A stretch of 64,000 nucleotides of DNA, from positions 62,001 through 126,000 of the forward strand of contig CAKMWI010000008.1 of assembly GCA_928722015.1 (NCBI GenBank). The letters run 5' to 3'. Positions within the stretch are counted from its first letter, which is position 1, and every line of letters starts with the position of its first letter. Origin of the DNA: Candidatus Gastranaerophilales bacterium. GTDB lineage: Bacteria > Cyanobacteriota > Vampirovibrionia > Gastranaerophilales > Gastranaerophilaceae. Below the pieces are notes generated by a model. It saw nothing but the letters and a program-made list of their open reading frames with translations, did not search any database and was not told the origin of the DNA. Of this stretch, positions 15,913 to 24,700 are shown piece by piece. Position numbers and translations under genes: made by a program.

Positions 15913-16625
15913 TAAACTTCCTTCAATGCTTCACTTATAATTGCTAATTGTGTTTCTATTGTCGCATCGATTACTCCATTTGTTGTTGTAATCATGCAAC
16001 CTCCTTCCATTGTGTTTTCATCAGGAATAATGATAACTTTTGCTTCTAGTCCCGCTGTGTTTATAACTTCAGGCATTTCTTGCTTTAGCATTGCAGCCTG
16101 AGCCGGATTGACTTTTAGCATAATTTTTGTTTCTTCTTTCGATAAACCTTTTAAGATATCTTTGATATTTTCAAGTAATATTTCAGGATTTTCTACCATT
16201 TCTTTTTTAATAATTTTTTTTGCAATATCAAGACTTATTTCTAATACATCCGGTGCAATACTTTCATAGACTTCTTGTTTGGCATTAAAGAATACGTCGA
16301 TTGCCTCTTTTAATCTTGCCAAATCTTCTTTAGCATAGTGTAAGCCATCTTGATATCCTTCTTTTGCTGCGGCTTCTCTGATTGAATTGGCTTCTTCTTT
16401 TGCTCTGGAAATAAGGTTTCTGTCGTCAATGCGTCTGAAGCCCCTCCTTCTATCTCCTTTTCGCCTTTCCTGTCGTTGTTTAAAGTCTATATTATCCAAA
16501 TCAAATAAATCGATATCTTTTTCTTCGATATTTTGTTCAGATTCGACTATATCCCTATTTGTATCCGAATTTTGTTCTTGCACCTCATTCGGAATTGTTG
16601 TTTTACGTTTCTTTTTTATAATCAT
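15912..16625 (-). CDS. fliH: FliH-like export ATPase stator protein
   Basis: 237 residues. Disordered acidic N-terminus (1-55), a very basic patch ERRKGDRRRGFRR (about 53-65), a long helix/coiled coil (75-130), and a C-terminal FliH/V-ATPase E-subunit-like domain ending MEGGCMITTTNGVIDATIE, the typical GG-C-x-I-x-T...G-x-ID-A motif. FliH normally binds the ATPase FliI, which is not encoded here. It lies between fliG-like and flhA. The basic patch is longer than I expect in FliH. Confidence 0.85.
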   Translation of the reverse strand: MIIKKKRKTTIPNEVQEQNSDTNRDIVESEQNIEEKDIDLFDLDNIDFKQRQERRKGDRRRGFRRIDDRNLISRAKEEANSIREAAAKEGYQDGLHYAKEDLARLKEAIDVFFNAKQEVYESIAPDVLEISLDIAKKIIKKEMVENPEILLENIKDILKGLSKEETKIMLKVNPAQAAMLKQEMPEVINTAGLEAKVIIIPDENTMEGGCMITTTNGVIDATIETQLAIISEALKEV

Positions 16626-16637
16626 GATTCAACATTA

Positions 16638-17648
16638 TTATACACTATTCTTAAGATGTGAGGCAACAACACTTGCAACCTTTGGAGGAATTTTGTCATA
16701 GTAATCACCTTCTAAGGCATTAAATACAAGTCGTTTAACCCCAACTCTTTCACGTGTTAACATTGTGTCTAATTGTGTAGTTGTATATTTTGATGCAATA
16801 TTTCTCAGTATTAAAACTACTTTATTGGGTGTTAAATCAGTAGTTTTAGGTAAATTCGTTTTTATTTCCTGAAGGCAGCGTAAAGCATTATGTGTACCTA
16901 TTCTTTCAGGTAAATCAGGAAATTTCATATATTTAATTACGGCTTGTGCATCCTCAGGATTAAACTTATTTAGTATAGTTTGGACTTTATCCTGATTCAT
17001 CTTTTTAAATAGCATAGCTACAGTTGCCAATTTTAAAACTTTTGAATCAACTTTAGGAAATGTTGTTTCCGTTCCTATAGGTGATGTTAGAGATTGATTT
17101 TCAGCACCGGCAATTGCTGTTGAATTTTGTTCTGCTGCTTGTTGCTGCTGCTGCATTTCTTGAGCCATTCTATCCATGTTTGATTGTGAAGCTGCGTATT
17201 CCATTAAACCTTCATCAATGGCTCCTTTATTCTTTAACTCTGTAATGGCTTCCAGATAACTCTTTTTTACGTGATGTTCAATAAGTTCCAGTATTTTATC
17301 GTGTGGAAGTCCTTGGGAAAATGTTTGTTTAGCGATTTCAAAAATTGTATAAGCAATTTTTTGCATAATAGGATCCCAATATTGTTGAGGAATTCCTGAA
17401 CGTATAACATCTACTGATTTATGGAATGACCATTCAGCAATAATTTGAGTTATTGTTATCGCTTGATCTTCATTAAAATTTAGATTAGGATCTTCTGCTA
17501 AAGCTTTTCCTGATAATAGAGAAAAGTTTCCTAAAGTTTGTATTACGTATTGTTTTTGGTTATCATCAAAATCTGCAGGAACAAGTTCTTGAGCTTGTGC
17601 TGCAAGATTTTGAGCAAAAGATTCATAATCAAAATTTTTAGTTGCCAT
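16638..17648 (-). CDS. fliG: Divergent FliG-like rotor protein
   Basis: 336 residues, the length of FliG, and between fliF and fliH, where fliG normally sits. The N-terminal half (1-150) is helical but not readily recognisable; a Gln-rich linker (about 155-175, QQQQQ) follows. The C-terminal half (200-336) has armadillo-like helices (DKVQTILNKFNPEDAQAVIKYM, then VGVKRLVFNALEG) reminiscent of FliG middle and C domains. The usual EHPQ motif is missing, and the charged torque helix cannot be placed with confidence. Identity rests largely on position and length. Confidence 0.6.
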   Translation of the reverse strand: MATKNFDYESFAQNLAAQAQELVPADFDDNQKQYVIQTLGNFSLLSGKALAEDPNLNFNEDQAITITQIIAEWSFHKSVDVIRSGIPQQYWDPIMQKIAYTIFEIAKQTFSQGLPHDKILELIEHHVKKSYLEAITELKNKGAIDEGLMEYAASQSNMDRMAQEMQQQQQAAEQNSTAIAGAENQSLTSPIGTETTFPKVDSKVLKLATVAMLFKKMNQDKVQTILNKFNPEDAQAVIKYMKFPDLPERIGTHNALRCLQEIKTNLPKTTDLTPNKVVLILRNIASKYTTTQLDTMLTRERVGVKRLVFNALEGDYYDKIPPKVASVVASHLKNSV

Positions 17649-17654
17649 TATTTA

Positions 17655-19328
17655 TTAACCTTCTTTTGTAGAGCCTTCTTCTATCCAGCTTTTTATATTA
17701 TCAGCAGCGTCCTCTGTGATTTCATTAGAGATACTGTCTAATGAATCAAGAAGAAGATTTTCATCGAACTGAGGTAGCTGGACTCTTTGATTTTGTTGAT
17801 TCATTAAATCCTGTGCCAATTCTGATTGTCTTTGAGTTAGTTGGCTGGCTCTTGAGTTTATATCATTTAATTGTCTTTCCTGTTCAAGAGCTTTTTGACG
17901 TAATGCTTCAACTTCAATTTCATTTTCTTCTCTTATTTGTTTAACTTTAGATGAAATAGCTTTAAATATTATAATAAGTCCAAGTGCTGAAAGAATAAGT
18001 GCCAGCCACCATGGATTACCTGATTCATCTGGTTTAGGCAGATTTTGAGGTCTATCAGGAGTAAGATAAGGATCATTTGAATTTGTAAATGCAATTGATA
18101 CACTTTCTGCAGAAACTTTAGGACTTGCTGCTCTTGCAATTAATTCTTTTAATTCTTCTATAGTTGTGTCGCTAGGCAAGTTATTTCTGTCTAGGGTTAC
18201 TGCAATTGAAATATCTTCTACAACACCTGGTTTAATGTATTCATTTGTTTGGGTTTTAGTTACCCCGTATTGAGTTTCTGTAGCTTGTCTGGAATAGTTT
18301 CTATTCTGACTAGAATCACTGCCGCCTGTAGGTAGTCCGTTTGGAAGGTATGTACTTACGGCATTAACTCCTCGACTTTGGTCTTGTGTTCTATCGCCCA
18401 GACCTTCCCTAAAAGATTGTTCAGAAACAGAAGCTTTTTTTGTCGGATCATATTCAATTGAAAATTTTTCAACCGGAGCTTGTCTTAAGAATGTACTCAC
18501 AGTTGCAACGTAATTTCCGGGACCAACTAATCTATCAAGTTGTTTTGAAATTTTTTGTTGCATATATTTATCATTTTCTTCAAGTTTTTGCAACATTTCA
18601 TCTTCAGCATTCATTACGCTGTGATATACATTTCCGTTTGTATCCGTAATTGCTATATTTTCTGCAGTTAATCCTGATACACTGCCTAATAGTAAATTTG
18701 TAATTGCTTTAACTTTTAATTGATCTAGTTTTTCGTCAATTGGCATTACCAGTTGAACGGTTGCTGTTTTAGGTTTTTGATCTTCAAACATTGAGTTTGA
18801 TTCTGGTATTGAAATAAATACTGTAGCATTTTGTATTGGTTTAATTTGCTTTATTAATCTTGCTAATTCTCCGTTCATTGCTCTTGCTAAACGAATTCTT
18901 TTGTCTTCTTTTGTTGATGTGAAGTCGCCTTTGTCAAAAATTTCAAGTCCGACATTTTGATCTACAAGACCACTTTGGACAATTGCAATAAGAGCATTAT
19001 CTCTGTCAGTGATTGTACATTTTTTTGTTAAAGTAGAGCAATTATTTTTGTTTAAAACAAGTTTTGATTTTGTACCATCAAGTTGTCTTTCTACAGTTAT
19101 TCCTTGTTTTGCTAAGAGAGCTTGTATTTCCAGTGCTTTACCTATATTATCAGTGGTAAGGAGATCTACATTAGCTTTTAGAGGTTCTGCGCCAACGACA
19201 TTATTATTTTTGCTACCATTATTGGCAGCAATTGATATACTTATAATAATAATGGCAAGAACAAGTACTCCAACACCGATTAGCCCGTATAATAAAGGTT
19301 TGTTTTCTAATATTTTGCTAAAATCCAT
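17655..19328 (-). CDS. fliF: FliF MS-ring protein
   Basis: 557 residues. Membrane helix (14-34), YscJ/FliF ring-building motifs (55-220, ending NLLLGSVSGLTAENIAITDTNG), a FliF collar domain with a Gly/Ser/Asn-rich linker (about 290-345), a second membrane helix (about 430-450) and a cytosolic tail with coiled coil ending in an acidic segment (DSLDSISNEITEDAADNIKSW), which in FliF binds FliG. Cys pair C97/C103 in the ring domain is unusual. It is 6 bp upstream of the FliG-like gene. Confidence 0.93.
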   Translation of the reverse strand: MDFSKILENKPLLYGLIGVGVLVLAIIIISISIAANNGSKNNNVVGAEPLKANVDLLTTDNIGKALEIQALLAKQGITVERQLDGTKSKLVLNKNNCSTLTKKCTITDRDNALIAIVQSGLVDQNVGLEIFDKGDFTSTKEDKRIRLARAMNGELARLIKQIKPIQNATVFISIPESNSMFEDQKPKTATVQLVMPIDEKLDQLKVKAITNLLLGSVSGLTAENIAITDTNGNVYHSVMNAEDEMLQKLEENDKYMQQKISKQLDRLVGPGNYVATVSTFLRQAPVEKFSIEYDPTKKASVSEQSFREGLGDRTQDQSRGVNAVSTYLPNGLPTGGSDSSQNRNYSRQATETQYGVTKTQTNEYIKPGVVEDISIAVTLDRNNLPSDTTIEELKELIARAASPKVSAESVSIAFTNSNDPYLTPDRPQNLPKPDESGNPWWLALILSALGLIIIFKAISSKVKQIREENEIEVEALRQKALEQERQLNDINSRASQLTQRQSELAQDLMNQQNQRVQLPQFDENLLLDSLDSISNEITEDAADNIKSWIEEGSTKEG

Positions 19329-19383
19329 TTCCGTCCCACTGTCTGTTATTATTACTTATATGCAATATTAGAGTTTAAATATG

Positions 19384-19725
19384 TTATACAGAAATCTGCA
19401 TTACTCTATCGTAAGCGTTAATTACTTTACCAACAATTTGAGTTGCAACATTTACACTGATTTCAGATTTTGACATTGCTGTCATTACATCATGAATATC
19501 TACATTTTGGTTGCCGGACATAACATCTTTTAATAAATTATCCGGAGCTTCCATTTCTGCATTAAGATTTTCCACCAATCCGCTAAATACCTGTTTAAAA
19601 TTTTGAGTTTCAGGCTTTTCCACTCTATCCATTCTTAAACTAGGCATATTAGTACCTATACCTGAATCATATTTAGTGTGTTGTATTCTTGAAGCTAAAT
19701 CATACTGTGGAAAATTACTATACAT
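19384..19725 (-). CDS. fliE: FliE rod-base/hook-basal body protein
   Basis: 113 residues. The C-terminal 75 residues are standard FliE: FKQVFSGLVENLN, the NVDIHDVMTAMSKSEISVNVATQIVGKVINAYDRVMQ helix pair. FliE joins the MS ring to the rod and is the first export substrate. It is the first gene of the fliEFGH-flhA operon; GAGGTAG lies 5 bp ahead of the ATG. The 227-bp spacer upstream is very AT-rich and should hold both the operon promoter and that of the divergent acyltransferase. Confidence 0.93.
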   Translation of the reverse strand: MYSNFPQYDLASRIQHTKYDSGIGTNMPSLRMDRVEKPETQNFKQVFSGLVENLNAEMEAPDNLLKDVMSGNQNVDIHDVMTAMSKSEISVNVATQIVGKVINAYDRVMQISV

Positions 19726-19952
19726 AATACTACCTCTCTAGTTTATAATAACTTATAATACTGTCTTTTTTCAACTTTTATGCAAAAAATCAATCAAAAG
19801 GAGTATAAACTTTGTGCTTATTGCTTTTTGATACTTCATATTTAATAATATTTTTTTATTTTTCAACAATTTTTTTGTATTTGCTCATATATTCAATTTG
19901 AATATAATTTATTTTTATATATAATTTTTTTAGTTTTATACTAGGAGGAAAA

Positions 19953-21059
19953 ATGGATAAAGTATTTTCTGGACAAATAACATTATTAAAAGCTCTGGCA
20001 ATAATGCTGGTTGTTTCAGGACATTTAGAATTTTCAATATTCGGAATGTTTCCGCCTTATTCATTTCAGTTAGCATTGTTTTTTTTCATATCCGGAATGT
20101 TGTTCAAGGATAAATATTTAGATGATGTTGCAACTTATTTTTCCAGAAGGCTTAAATCATTGTTGCTTCCTTATTTTTGTTATGAATTTGTCTATTTATT
20201 AATTACTTTGGCTCTTGTTCCGGTAATTGGTGAATTTTTCGGTTCTCCTATTTCTTTGAAAAACTTTTTTATAACTCCGTTCTTGAACGGGCATCAATTA
20301 CTTTTGTGTGCTCCATTGTGGTTTGTTCCACAGTTATTTATGACTCTTATTGTATTTTTATTTTTAATGCGAATACTGAGAGCTGTTGATAATAAATTTG
20401 TTCATTTGGCATTATTTTCAATATTAGGTTTTGGTTCTATTCCTGTATGGAAGATGCTTTCTGAACATACTCCATTTGCGTTAGTTGTTATAAGAACTAC
20501 ATTTTCATTGTTTTTTGTTTATTTAGGATATTTTTATGTAAAGTATATTAAAGATAATTATGATATTTTTACAACTAAATGGCTTGGTGCAATTATACTT
20601 TTCCAATCAATATTATGGTTATTTAATAGAGACTATGACCCTGTTCATGGAATAGGGCTTAGTTATGTTCTTGTTTGGTGTAGGTTTGATGATCAGATAA
20701 TAGTTCCAGTGTTTACATCTATTACCGGTATTTGGGTTTGTTTATATACAGTTAAACTGTTGTACCCTTATTTTAAAGATGTAAAATTGCTTCAAAGCAT
20801 GGGGAAAGTTACGTATCATATTATGGCAAACCACCTATTTGTGATGTATATGATAACTTTAATTATATTCAAAATCAAAGGTATTCCGTTATCAGAAAAA
20901 GGGGATAAAATTTACTCTATTTACAACCCTGTTCAGACAACATATTTATATTTTGTAGTTGTAATGCTTGTAACTACTTATTTTGGTGTTTTTCAACAAT
21001 TTATTTATAAGAAATTTTCTACGGTAATTTCAACCAAACTACCGCATAAGGATACATAA
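19953..21059 (+). CDS. Acyltransferase family 3 membrane protein
   Basis: 368 residues, about 10 membrane helices. N-terminal KALAIMLVVSGHLEF carries the catalytic His (H24), followed by FFISGMLFKDKY and the conserved basic RRLKSLLLPYF (about 66-76). Family members O-acetylate or acylate extracellular polysaccharides or lipids; the acceptor is unknown. The RBS AGGAGG ends 5 bp before the ATG. The last 41 bp overlap the 3' end of the convergent GH13 gene. Confidence 0.87.
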   Translation: MDKVFSGQITLLKALAIMLVVSGHLEFSIFGMFPPYSFQLALFFFISGMLFKDKYLDDVATYFSRRLKSLLLPYFCYEFVYLLITLALVPVIGEFFGSPISLKNFFITPFLNGHQLLLCAPLWFVPQLFMTLIVFLFLMRILRAVDNKFVHLALFSILGFGSIPVWKMLSEHTPFALVVIRTTFSLFFVYLGYFYVKYIKDNYDIFTTKWLGAIILFQSILWLFNRDYDPVHGIGLSYVLVWCRFDDQIIVPVFTSITGIWVCLYTVKLLYPYFKDVKLLQSMGKVTYHIMANHLFVMYMITLIIFKIKGIPLSEKGDKIYSIYNPVQTTYLYFVVVMLVTTYFGVFQQFIYKKFSTVISTKLPHKDT

Positions 21060-23103
21060 GCAGTCTGGTTTTTTTATCCTTTAGCGAAACTTTTAGTTTA
21101 TATTCTTCGTCTGTAAGGATATTAATTAAATATGCGGTTTGTTTATGTGTCATTGCTTTTAATAAAGTTTCTGTAGGAAGTTCAATTTCTGCAGTGCATC
21201 TTTTATCGGCAAGATTATTCACAATCAGATACTTTTCACCTTTATAGCTTCTTATATATGCGAATATATATGGGTCATCGGTTTTTAAAATTGTTAATGC
21301 GCCTCTTCTAAGTGCAGGGATTTCTTTTCTGAGTGCAATCATTTTTTGAACTTTGTGGAATATTTTTCCGCTATAAGTTTTTGTTGTTTTGGTTGCATCA
21401 TAAAACGCTTTTTGTGTTAATAATCCTCTGTTTATATCGCGGCTGTCAAAGAAGGATAAAAGTTTGATTTTACTTCTGGCTTGTTTCTTCTTTCTTAGTG
21501 CTGCTGATTTTTTTGCATTATCAAAGTTGTTTTTTGCTCCTATTTCATCTCCATAATATATTATAGGTATTCCCGGCATTGATAGTAATACAGAAAATGC
21601 CATTTCTATATGATCATGGTCTTCATCCAAAAAATTCGCCATACGTCCAGAAACTCCAAAACCTTTTCTAAAAGGGGCGCCTTTTGGTTCAAGAGCTTTA
21701 TAAATTAGTTCTCTCATTTCTGGTGTTACCATTTCAAGAGTAAGTTCATCATGTACTCTTAAAAATGTTGCCCAACTTGCAGATTCTGGTATATTAGGAG
21801 TGTCTTTTACTGCTTGTTGGAAATATGAACTGTCTTCTGTTATAAAGCTTGCCCAAAGCGCAGGCATATATGGAAAGTTATATGCAATTTGGACTTCATC
21901 AGTTCTTTTTAATTCTCTAGGTTCACCATCAACAATTGTTTCGGTTTTCCTTTCTGTTCCAAAATATGGGATAACATCTTTTGGAAGTTGGCAGGCTTCA
22001 GCCTGTAATACTGATCTTGGCGCAACGGCTTGAAGATAGTTGCTTAGAAGTTTGATAATTTCATGTGTTCTTGGTAAATTTTCTGCATTTGTCCCTTTTT
22101 CTTTTATAAGATAAGGTATTGCATCAAGCCTGAATATATCAATTCCTAAATTTGCCCAGTAGTTCATTGTTTCAAGGTTATAATAAAGAACATCAGGATT
22201 TTCCCAGTTTATATCCAGTTGGAATGGATAAAATGTATGATATAAATAATAGTCTTTGCCATTAATTGTTACTTTTCTGTAGTTATTTTCTGTGATTTCA
22301 GGGAAAATTAGTCTTCTTTTACTTATTGAACCGTCATCTTCTTTGTACTCAATTACTGTACCAAGTTTTTCATCAACATATTTTTTGTATTCAGGCATGG
22401 TTTCTCTAACAACAAAATTGTTCAGTTTGTCGACATCTCCTTTTAAAGCTTGCTGAAACCATTCATGTTGATCTGAAAAATGATTTAATACAAGGTCAGC
22501 TTTTATATTAAATCCTTTTTCTTTTGCAGCTTTTATAAATTGTTCAAATTGAGCTTTACCGCCTAAATCTTTTCTTACGTTTTGTGGATTTTTTACATCA
22601 AATCCAGAATCTTCCATTGGCGAGTCTGCAAATGGAAGCATATAAATAGTTGTTACTCCTAGAGTTTTCAGGTAGTCAAGCATTTTAGTTGTATCTTTAA
22701 ATTGGTTTGGGGTTTCTGGAGTAATTGTTCCAAATTGGTCAACATAAAACATATAAATTATTTCATCTTTGTACCAGTCATTTGCTCTGGTTAAATCTTC
22801 TTGTATTAAATTTTTTGGCCGTTGAGCTTTTGCTTTTTGTGCAATTTTTAAAATATGGTTGTATATTTCATCTGTATTTTCAGCTCCATATATTTTTGAA
22901 ATATTAGATTTTAATTCTTTTTCTATTTTGGGGGATATGATAACTGGTTCCATTGATACAGGAACCCCGGCGCTTGAAGTTTCTGTTATTACAGGTGTTT
23001 TTAATTGCGCTTGAATGCTTTCGTTAGAATATGCAAGGTTTGGTATTACAAAGTTGATTACTAAACCAAAAGTTAATATAATGCTCAATTGCTTTTTTAT
23101 CAT
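21019..23103 (-). CDS. Secreted GH13 enzyme, trehalose synthase (TreS)-like
   Basis: 694 residues with a signal peptide (1-26, ending LAYS) and a 90-residue linker. The catalytic barrel begins at IIYMFYVDQFG (115-125). GH13 motifs: DLVLNH (203-208), FRLDA with nucleophile D327, acid/base E369 in LQAEACQ, and FLRVHD with D452. The runs NLPRTHEIIK, LPKDVIPYFG and ELTLEMVTPE are those of maltose alpha-D-glucosyltransferase (trehalose synthase, GH13_16) rather than ordinary amylases. C-terminal beta domain 600-694. TreS proteins are normally cytosolic, so export is odd and the reaction may differ (for example maltose or malto-oligosaccharide hydrolysis outside the cell). Confidence 0.82.
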   Translation of the reverse strand: MIKKQLSIILTFGLVINFVIPNLAYSNESIQAQLKTPVITETSSAGVPVSMEPVIISPKIEKELKSNISKIYGAENTDEIYNHILKIAQKAKAQRPKNLIQEDLTRANDWYKDEIIYMFYVDQFGTITPETPNQFKDTTKMLDYLKTLGVTTIYMLPFADSPMEDSGFDVKNPQNVRKDLGGKAQFEQFIKAAKEKGFNIKADLVLNHFSDQHEWFQQALKGDVDKLNNFVVRETMPEYKKYVDEKLGTVIEYKEDDGSISKRRLIFPEITENNYRKVTINGKDYYLYHTFYPFQLDINWENPDVLYYNLETMNYWANLGIDIFRLDAIPYLIKEKGTNAENLPRTHEIIKLLSNYLQAVAPRSVLQAEACQLPKDVIPYFGTERKTETIVDGEPRELKRTDEVQIAYNFPYMPALWASFITEDSSYFQQAVKDTPNIPESASWATFLRVHDELTLEMVTPEMRELIYKALEPKGAPFRKGFGVSGRMANFLDEDHDHIEMAFSVLLSMPGIPIIYYGDEIGAKNNFDNAKKSAALRKKKQARSKIKLLSFFDSRDINRGLLTQKAFYDATKTTKTYSGKIFHKVQKMIALRKEIPALRRGALTILKTDDPYIFAYIRSYKGEKYLIVNNLADKRCTAEIELPTETLLKAMTHKQTAYLINILTDEEYKLKVSLKDKKTRLLMYPYAVVWLKLP

Positions 23104-23143
23104 AACTATATCCCTTTATTAGTTTATTTTTGTATTATAAGAT

Positions 23144-23593
23144 TTATTCCTGTTTATTTAGTTCTTTTCTAATGTCATCAACTGAGACTCTGACAATAGG
23201 TGAGTTTTCATCTTTTTTCAATACACAGTGAGTTATACCTGACTGAACTATGAATCTTTTACATAATATGCATATAAAATTGTGTCCCCAAATATAAATT
23301 GTTGCATTTTTGCATCGGTCTTGTCCTGCTTGAATTATTGCATTTTGTTCAGCGTGTATTGATCGGCAGGTTTCGTATCTGGTTCCTGAAGGAATGTTAT
23401 TTTTAATTCTGTAACATTCTCCTCTTTCGGCGCATGATTCGACTTTAGAGGGGGTTCCATTATAACCTGTAGCTTTTATTTTTTTGTCTTCCCCTACAAT
23501 TACTGCGCCTACTTGTGCTCTTATACAATTAGATCTGCTTGCGCATGTTTTTGCTAAATCTAAAAAATATTCATCCCAAGGTTTTATTTCCAT
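23144..23593 (-). CDS. dCMP deaminase
   Basis: 149 residues of the zinc-dependent deoxycytidylate deaminase family: VGAVIV...ATGYNGTP (27-47), a CAERGECYR loop, the catalytic SIHAEQNAII (His ligand and Glu proton shuttle, about 78-87), and the second zinc-ligand pair C107-I-L-C110 in HNFICILCKR. It converts dCMP to dUMP, feeding thymidylate synthesis. It lies 13 bp downstream of the PurH-like gene and is probably co-transcribed with it. Confidence 0.9.
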   Translation of the reverse strand: MEIKPWDEYFLDLAKTCASRSNCIRAQVGAVIVGEDKKIKATGYNGTPSKVESCAERGECYRIKNNIPSGTRYETCRSIHAEQNAIIQAGQDRCKNATIYIWGHNFICILCKRFIVQSGITHCVLKKDENSPIVRVSVDDIRKELNKQE

Positions 23594-23606
23594 ACTCCAC
23601 CTCTGT

Positions 23607-24542
23607 TTAATACTTATTATTTCTTATTTTTGTTGATATCATTGCGATGTTATATTTGTCAGCGAGTTTGAAAATTTCTTCTGAAATTTTACTGTCTCCT
23701 GCTTCTATTATTAAGCCTATACGTCCTTGAATGGCAGCATTTATTGTTTCTTTATTTTCAATGGTTCCATCAAGAGCCAGAACAGCGTCTTTTGAAGCCT
23801 CACACGCATAATCCATGGCTAATTCGGATGTTACAACACCATTTGATTTTCCTTGAATGATTGCTTTAGTTGCAAGATTTTTAGCGATTACTGCAGATTT
23901 GCTTTTTAGGTGCTTGGAAACTTTCCAGGCAAAAATTGCATCTTCTGCTTGTTCTTGTGTGGGTTTTGTTTTTGTTGCAACTTTAAATGTTTCTTTTGAT
24001 AATTTACTTTGATTTTGCTCTTGGACTAATGCTCCAAATGGTGTTATTTTAATATCTTTTGCTGCAAATTTTAATAATTCTTGCAGTGGTGTATTTATTT
24101 GTATAATATTGATATCATTATTTTTCCCTAGATAAGTTAATGCATCTTGTGTATATTTTGGAGCCATAATATTTTTTATTTTTACGGCATTAAGTTGTTT
24201 TGCGATTTCTTGATTGACTTCTTTGGTAAATCCTATTGTACCTTCAAAAGCTGATATTGGATCACAATCAAGAGCTTTTTCCAACGCTGTCTCTAGTGAA
24301 GGTCCAAGTGCAACTGCGCAAATTAGAGATTCTTTTGTTATGACTGCTGTATTTACGTCAAAAAATTCTGCTAAAACTCTTATTCCAGTCGATAGGTTTA
24401 AGTAATCAATGTATTCAAGTTCTTTATTTTGACTTAAAATTTCGTAGTCTAAACCATCTTCTATTTTTGCTATAGCTGCGTATTGATGAGTATTTTCACC
24501 ATAAGGTAAATCTGTAAAATTGCTTATTTCAATAGTTTCCAT
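23607..24542 (-). CDS. Degenerate stand-alone AICAR transformylase (PurH-like) domain, probable pseudoenzyme
   Basis: 311 residues. It follows the AICARFT half of PurH from YGENTHQYAA (14-23), KELEYIDYLNLS and DPISAFEGTIG to QEQAEDAIFAWKVSKHLKS. The IMP cyclohydrolase half is absent. The catalytic K-H of the VKHxNPCG motif reads ITKESLIC (Lys kept, His lost, NPCG lost); the FFPF and RHFRH regions are also gone, the protein ending IRNNKY. No transformylase activity is therefore expected. It is an intact frame under normal codon use, so it is a retained paralogue rather than a decaying gene. The start at 24542 is chosen because GAGGGA lies just upstream and inside the longer GTG-initiated frame. 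Confidence 0.72.
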   Translation of the reverse strand: METIEISNFTDLPYGENTHQYAAIAKIEDGLDYEILSQNKELEYIDYLNLSTGIRVLAEFFDVNTAVITKESLICAVALGPSLETALEKALDCDPISAFEGTIGFTKEVNQEIAKQLNAVKIKNIMAPKYTQDALTYLGKNNDINIIQINTPLQELLKFAAKDIKITPFGALVQEQNQSKLSKETFKVATKTKPTQEQAEDAIFAWKVSKHLKSKSAVIAKNLATKAIIQGKSNGVVTSELAMDYACEASKDAVLALDGTIENKETINAAIQGRIGLIIEAGDSKISEEIFKLADKYNIAMISTKIRNNKY

Positions 24543-24700
24543 AATATCCCTCACTTACCATTTGATGCTACCATAAATCAGTATTACTAGCAAGTTAATA
24601 TAACTTAACCTATATGACCGAGATTTTTTAAATTTTCTTGATAAATTACTTTGTCTTTAATATAATTATTTTGTTTAAATGGGTAAATAATGAGGAAAAG

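Noticed and set aside
13804..19725. Injectisome (virulence type III) instead of flagellar-type cluster
   Set aside because: FliE, the two-helix FliF with FliG-binding tail and the fliEFGH order are flagellar; no secretin, needle or translocon gene is in the window.
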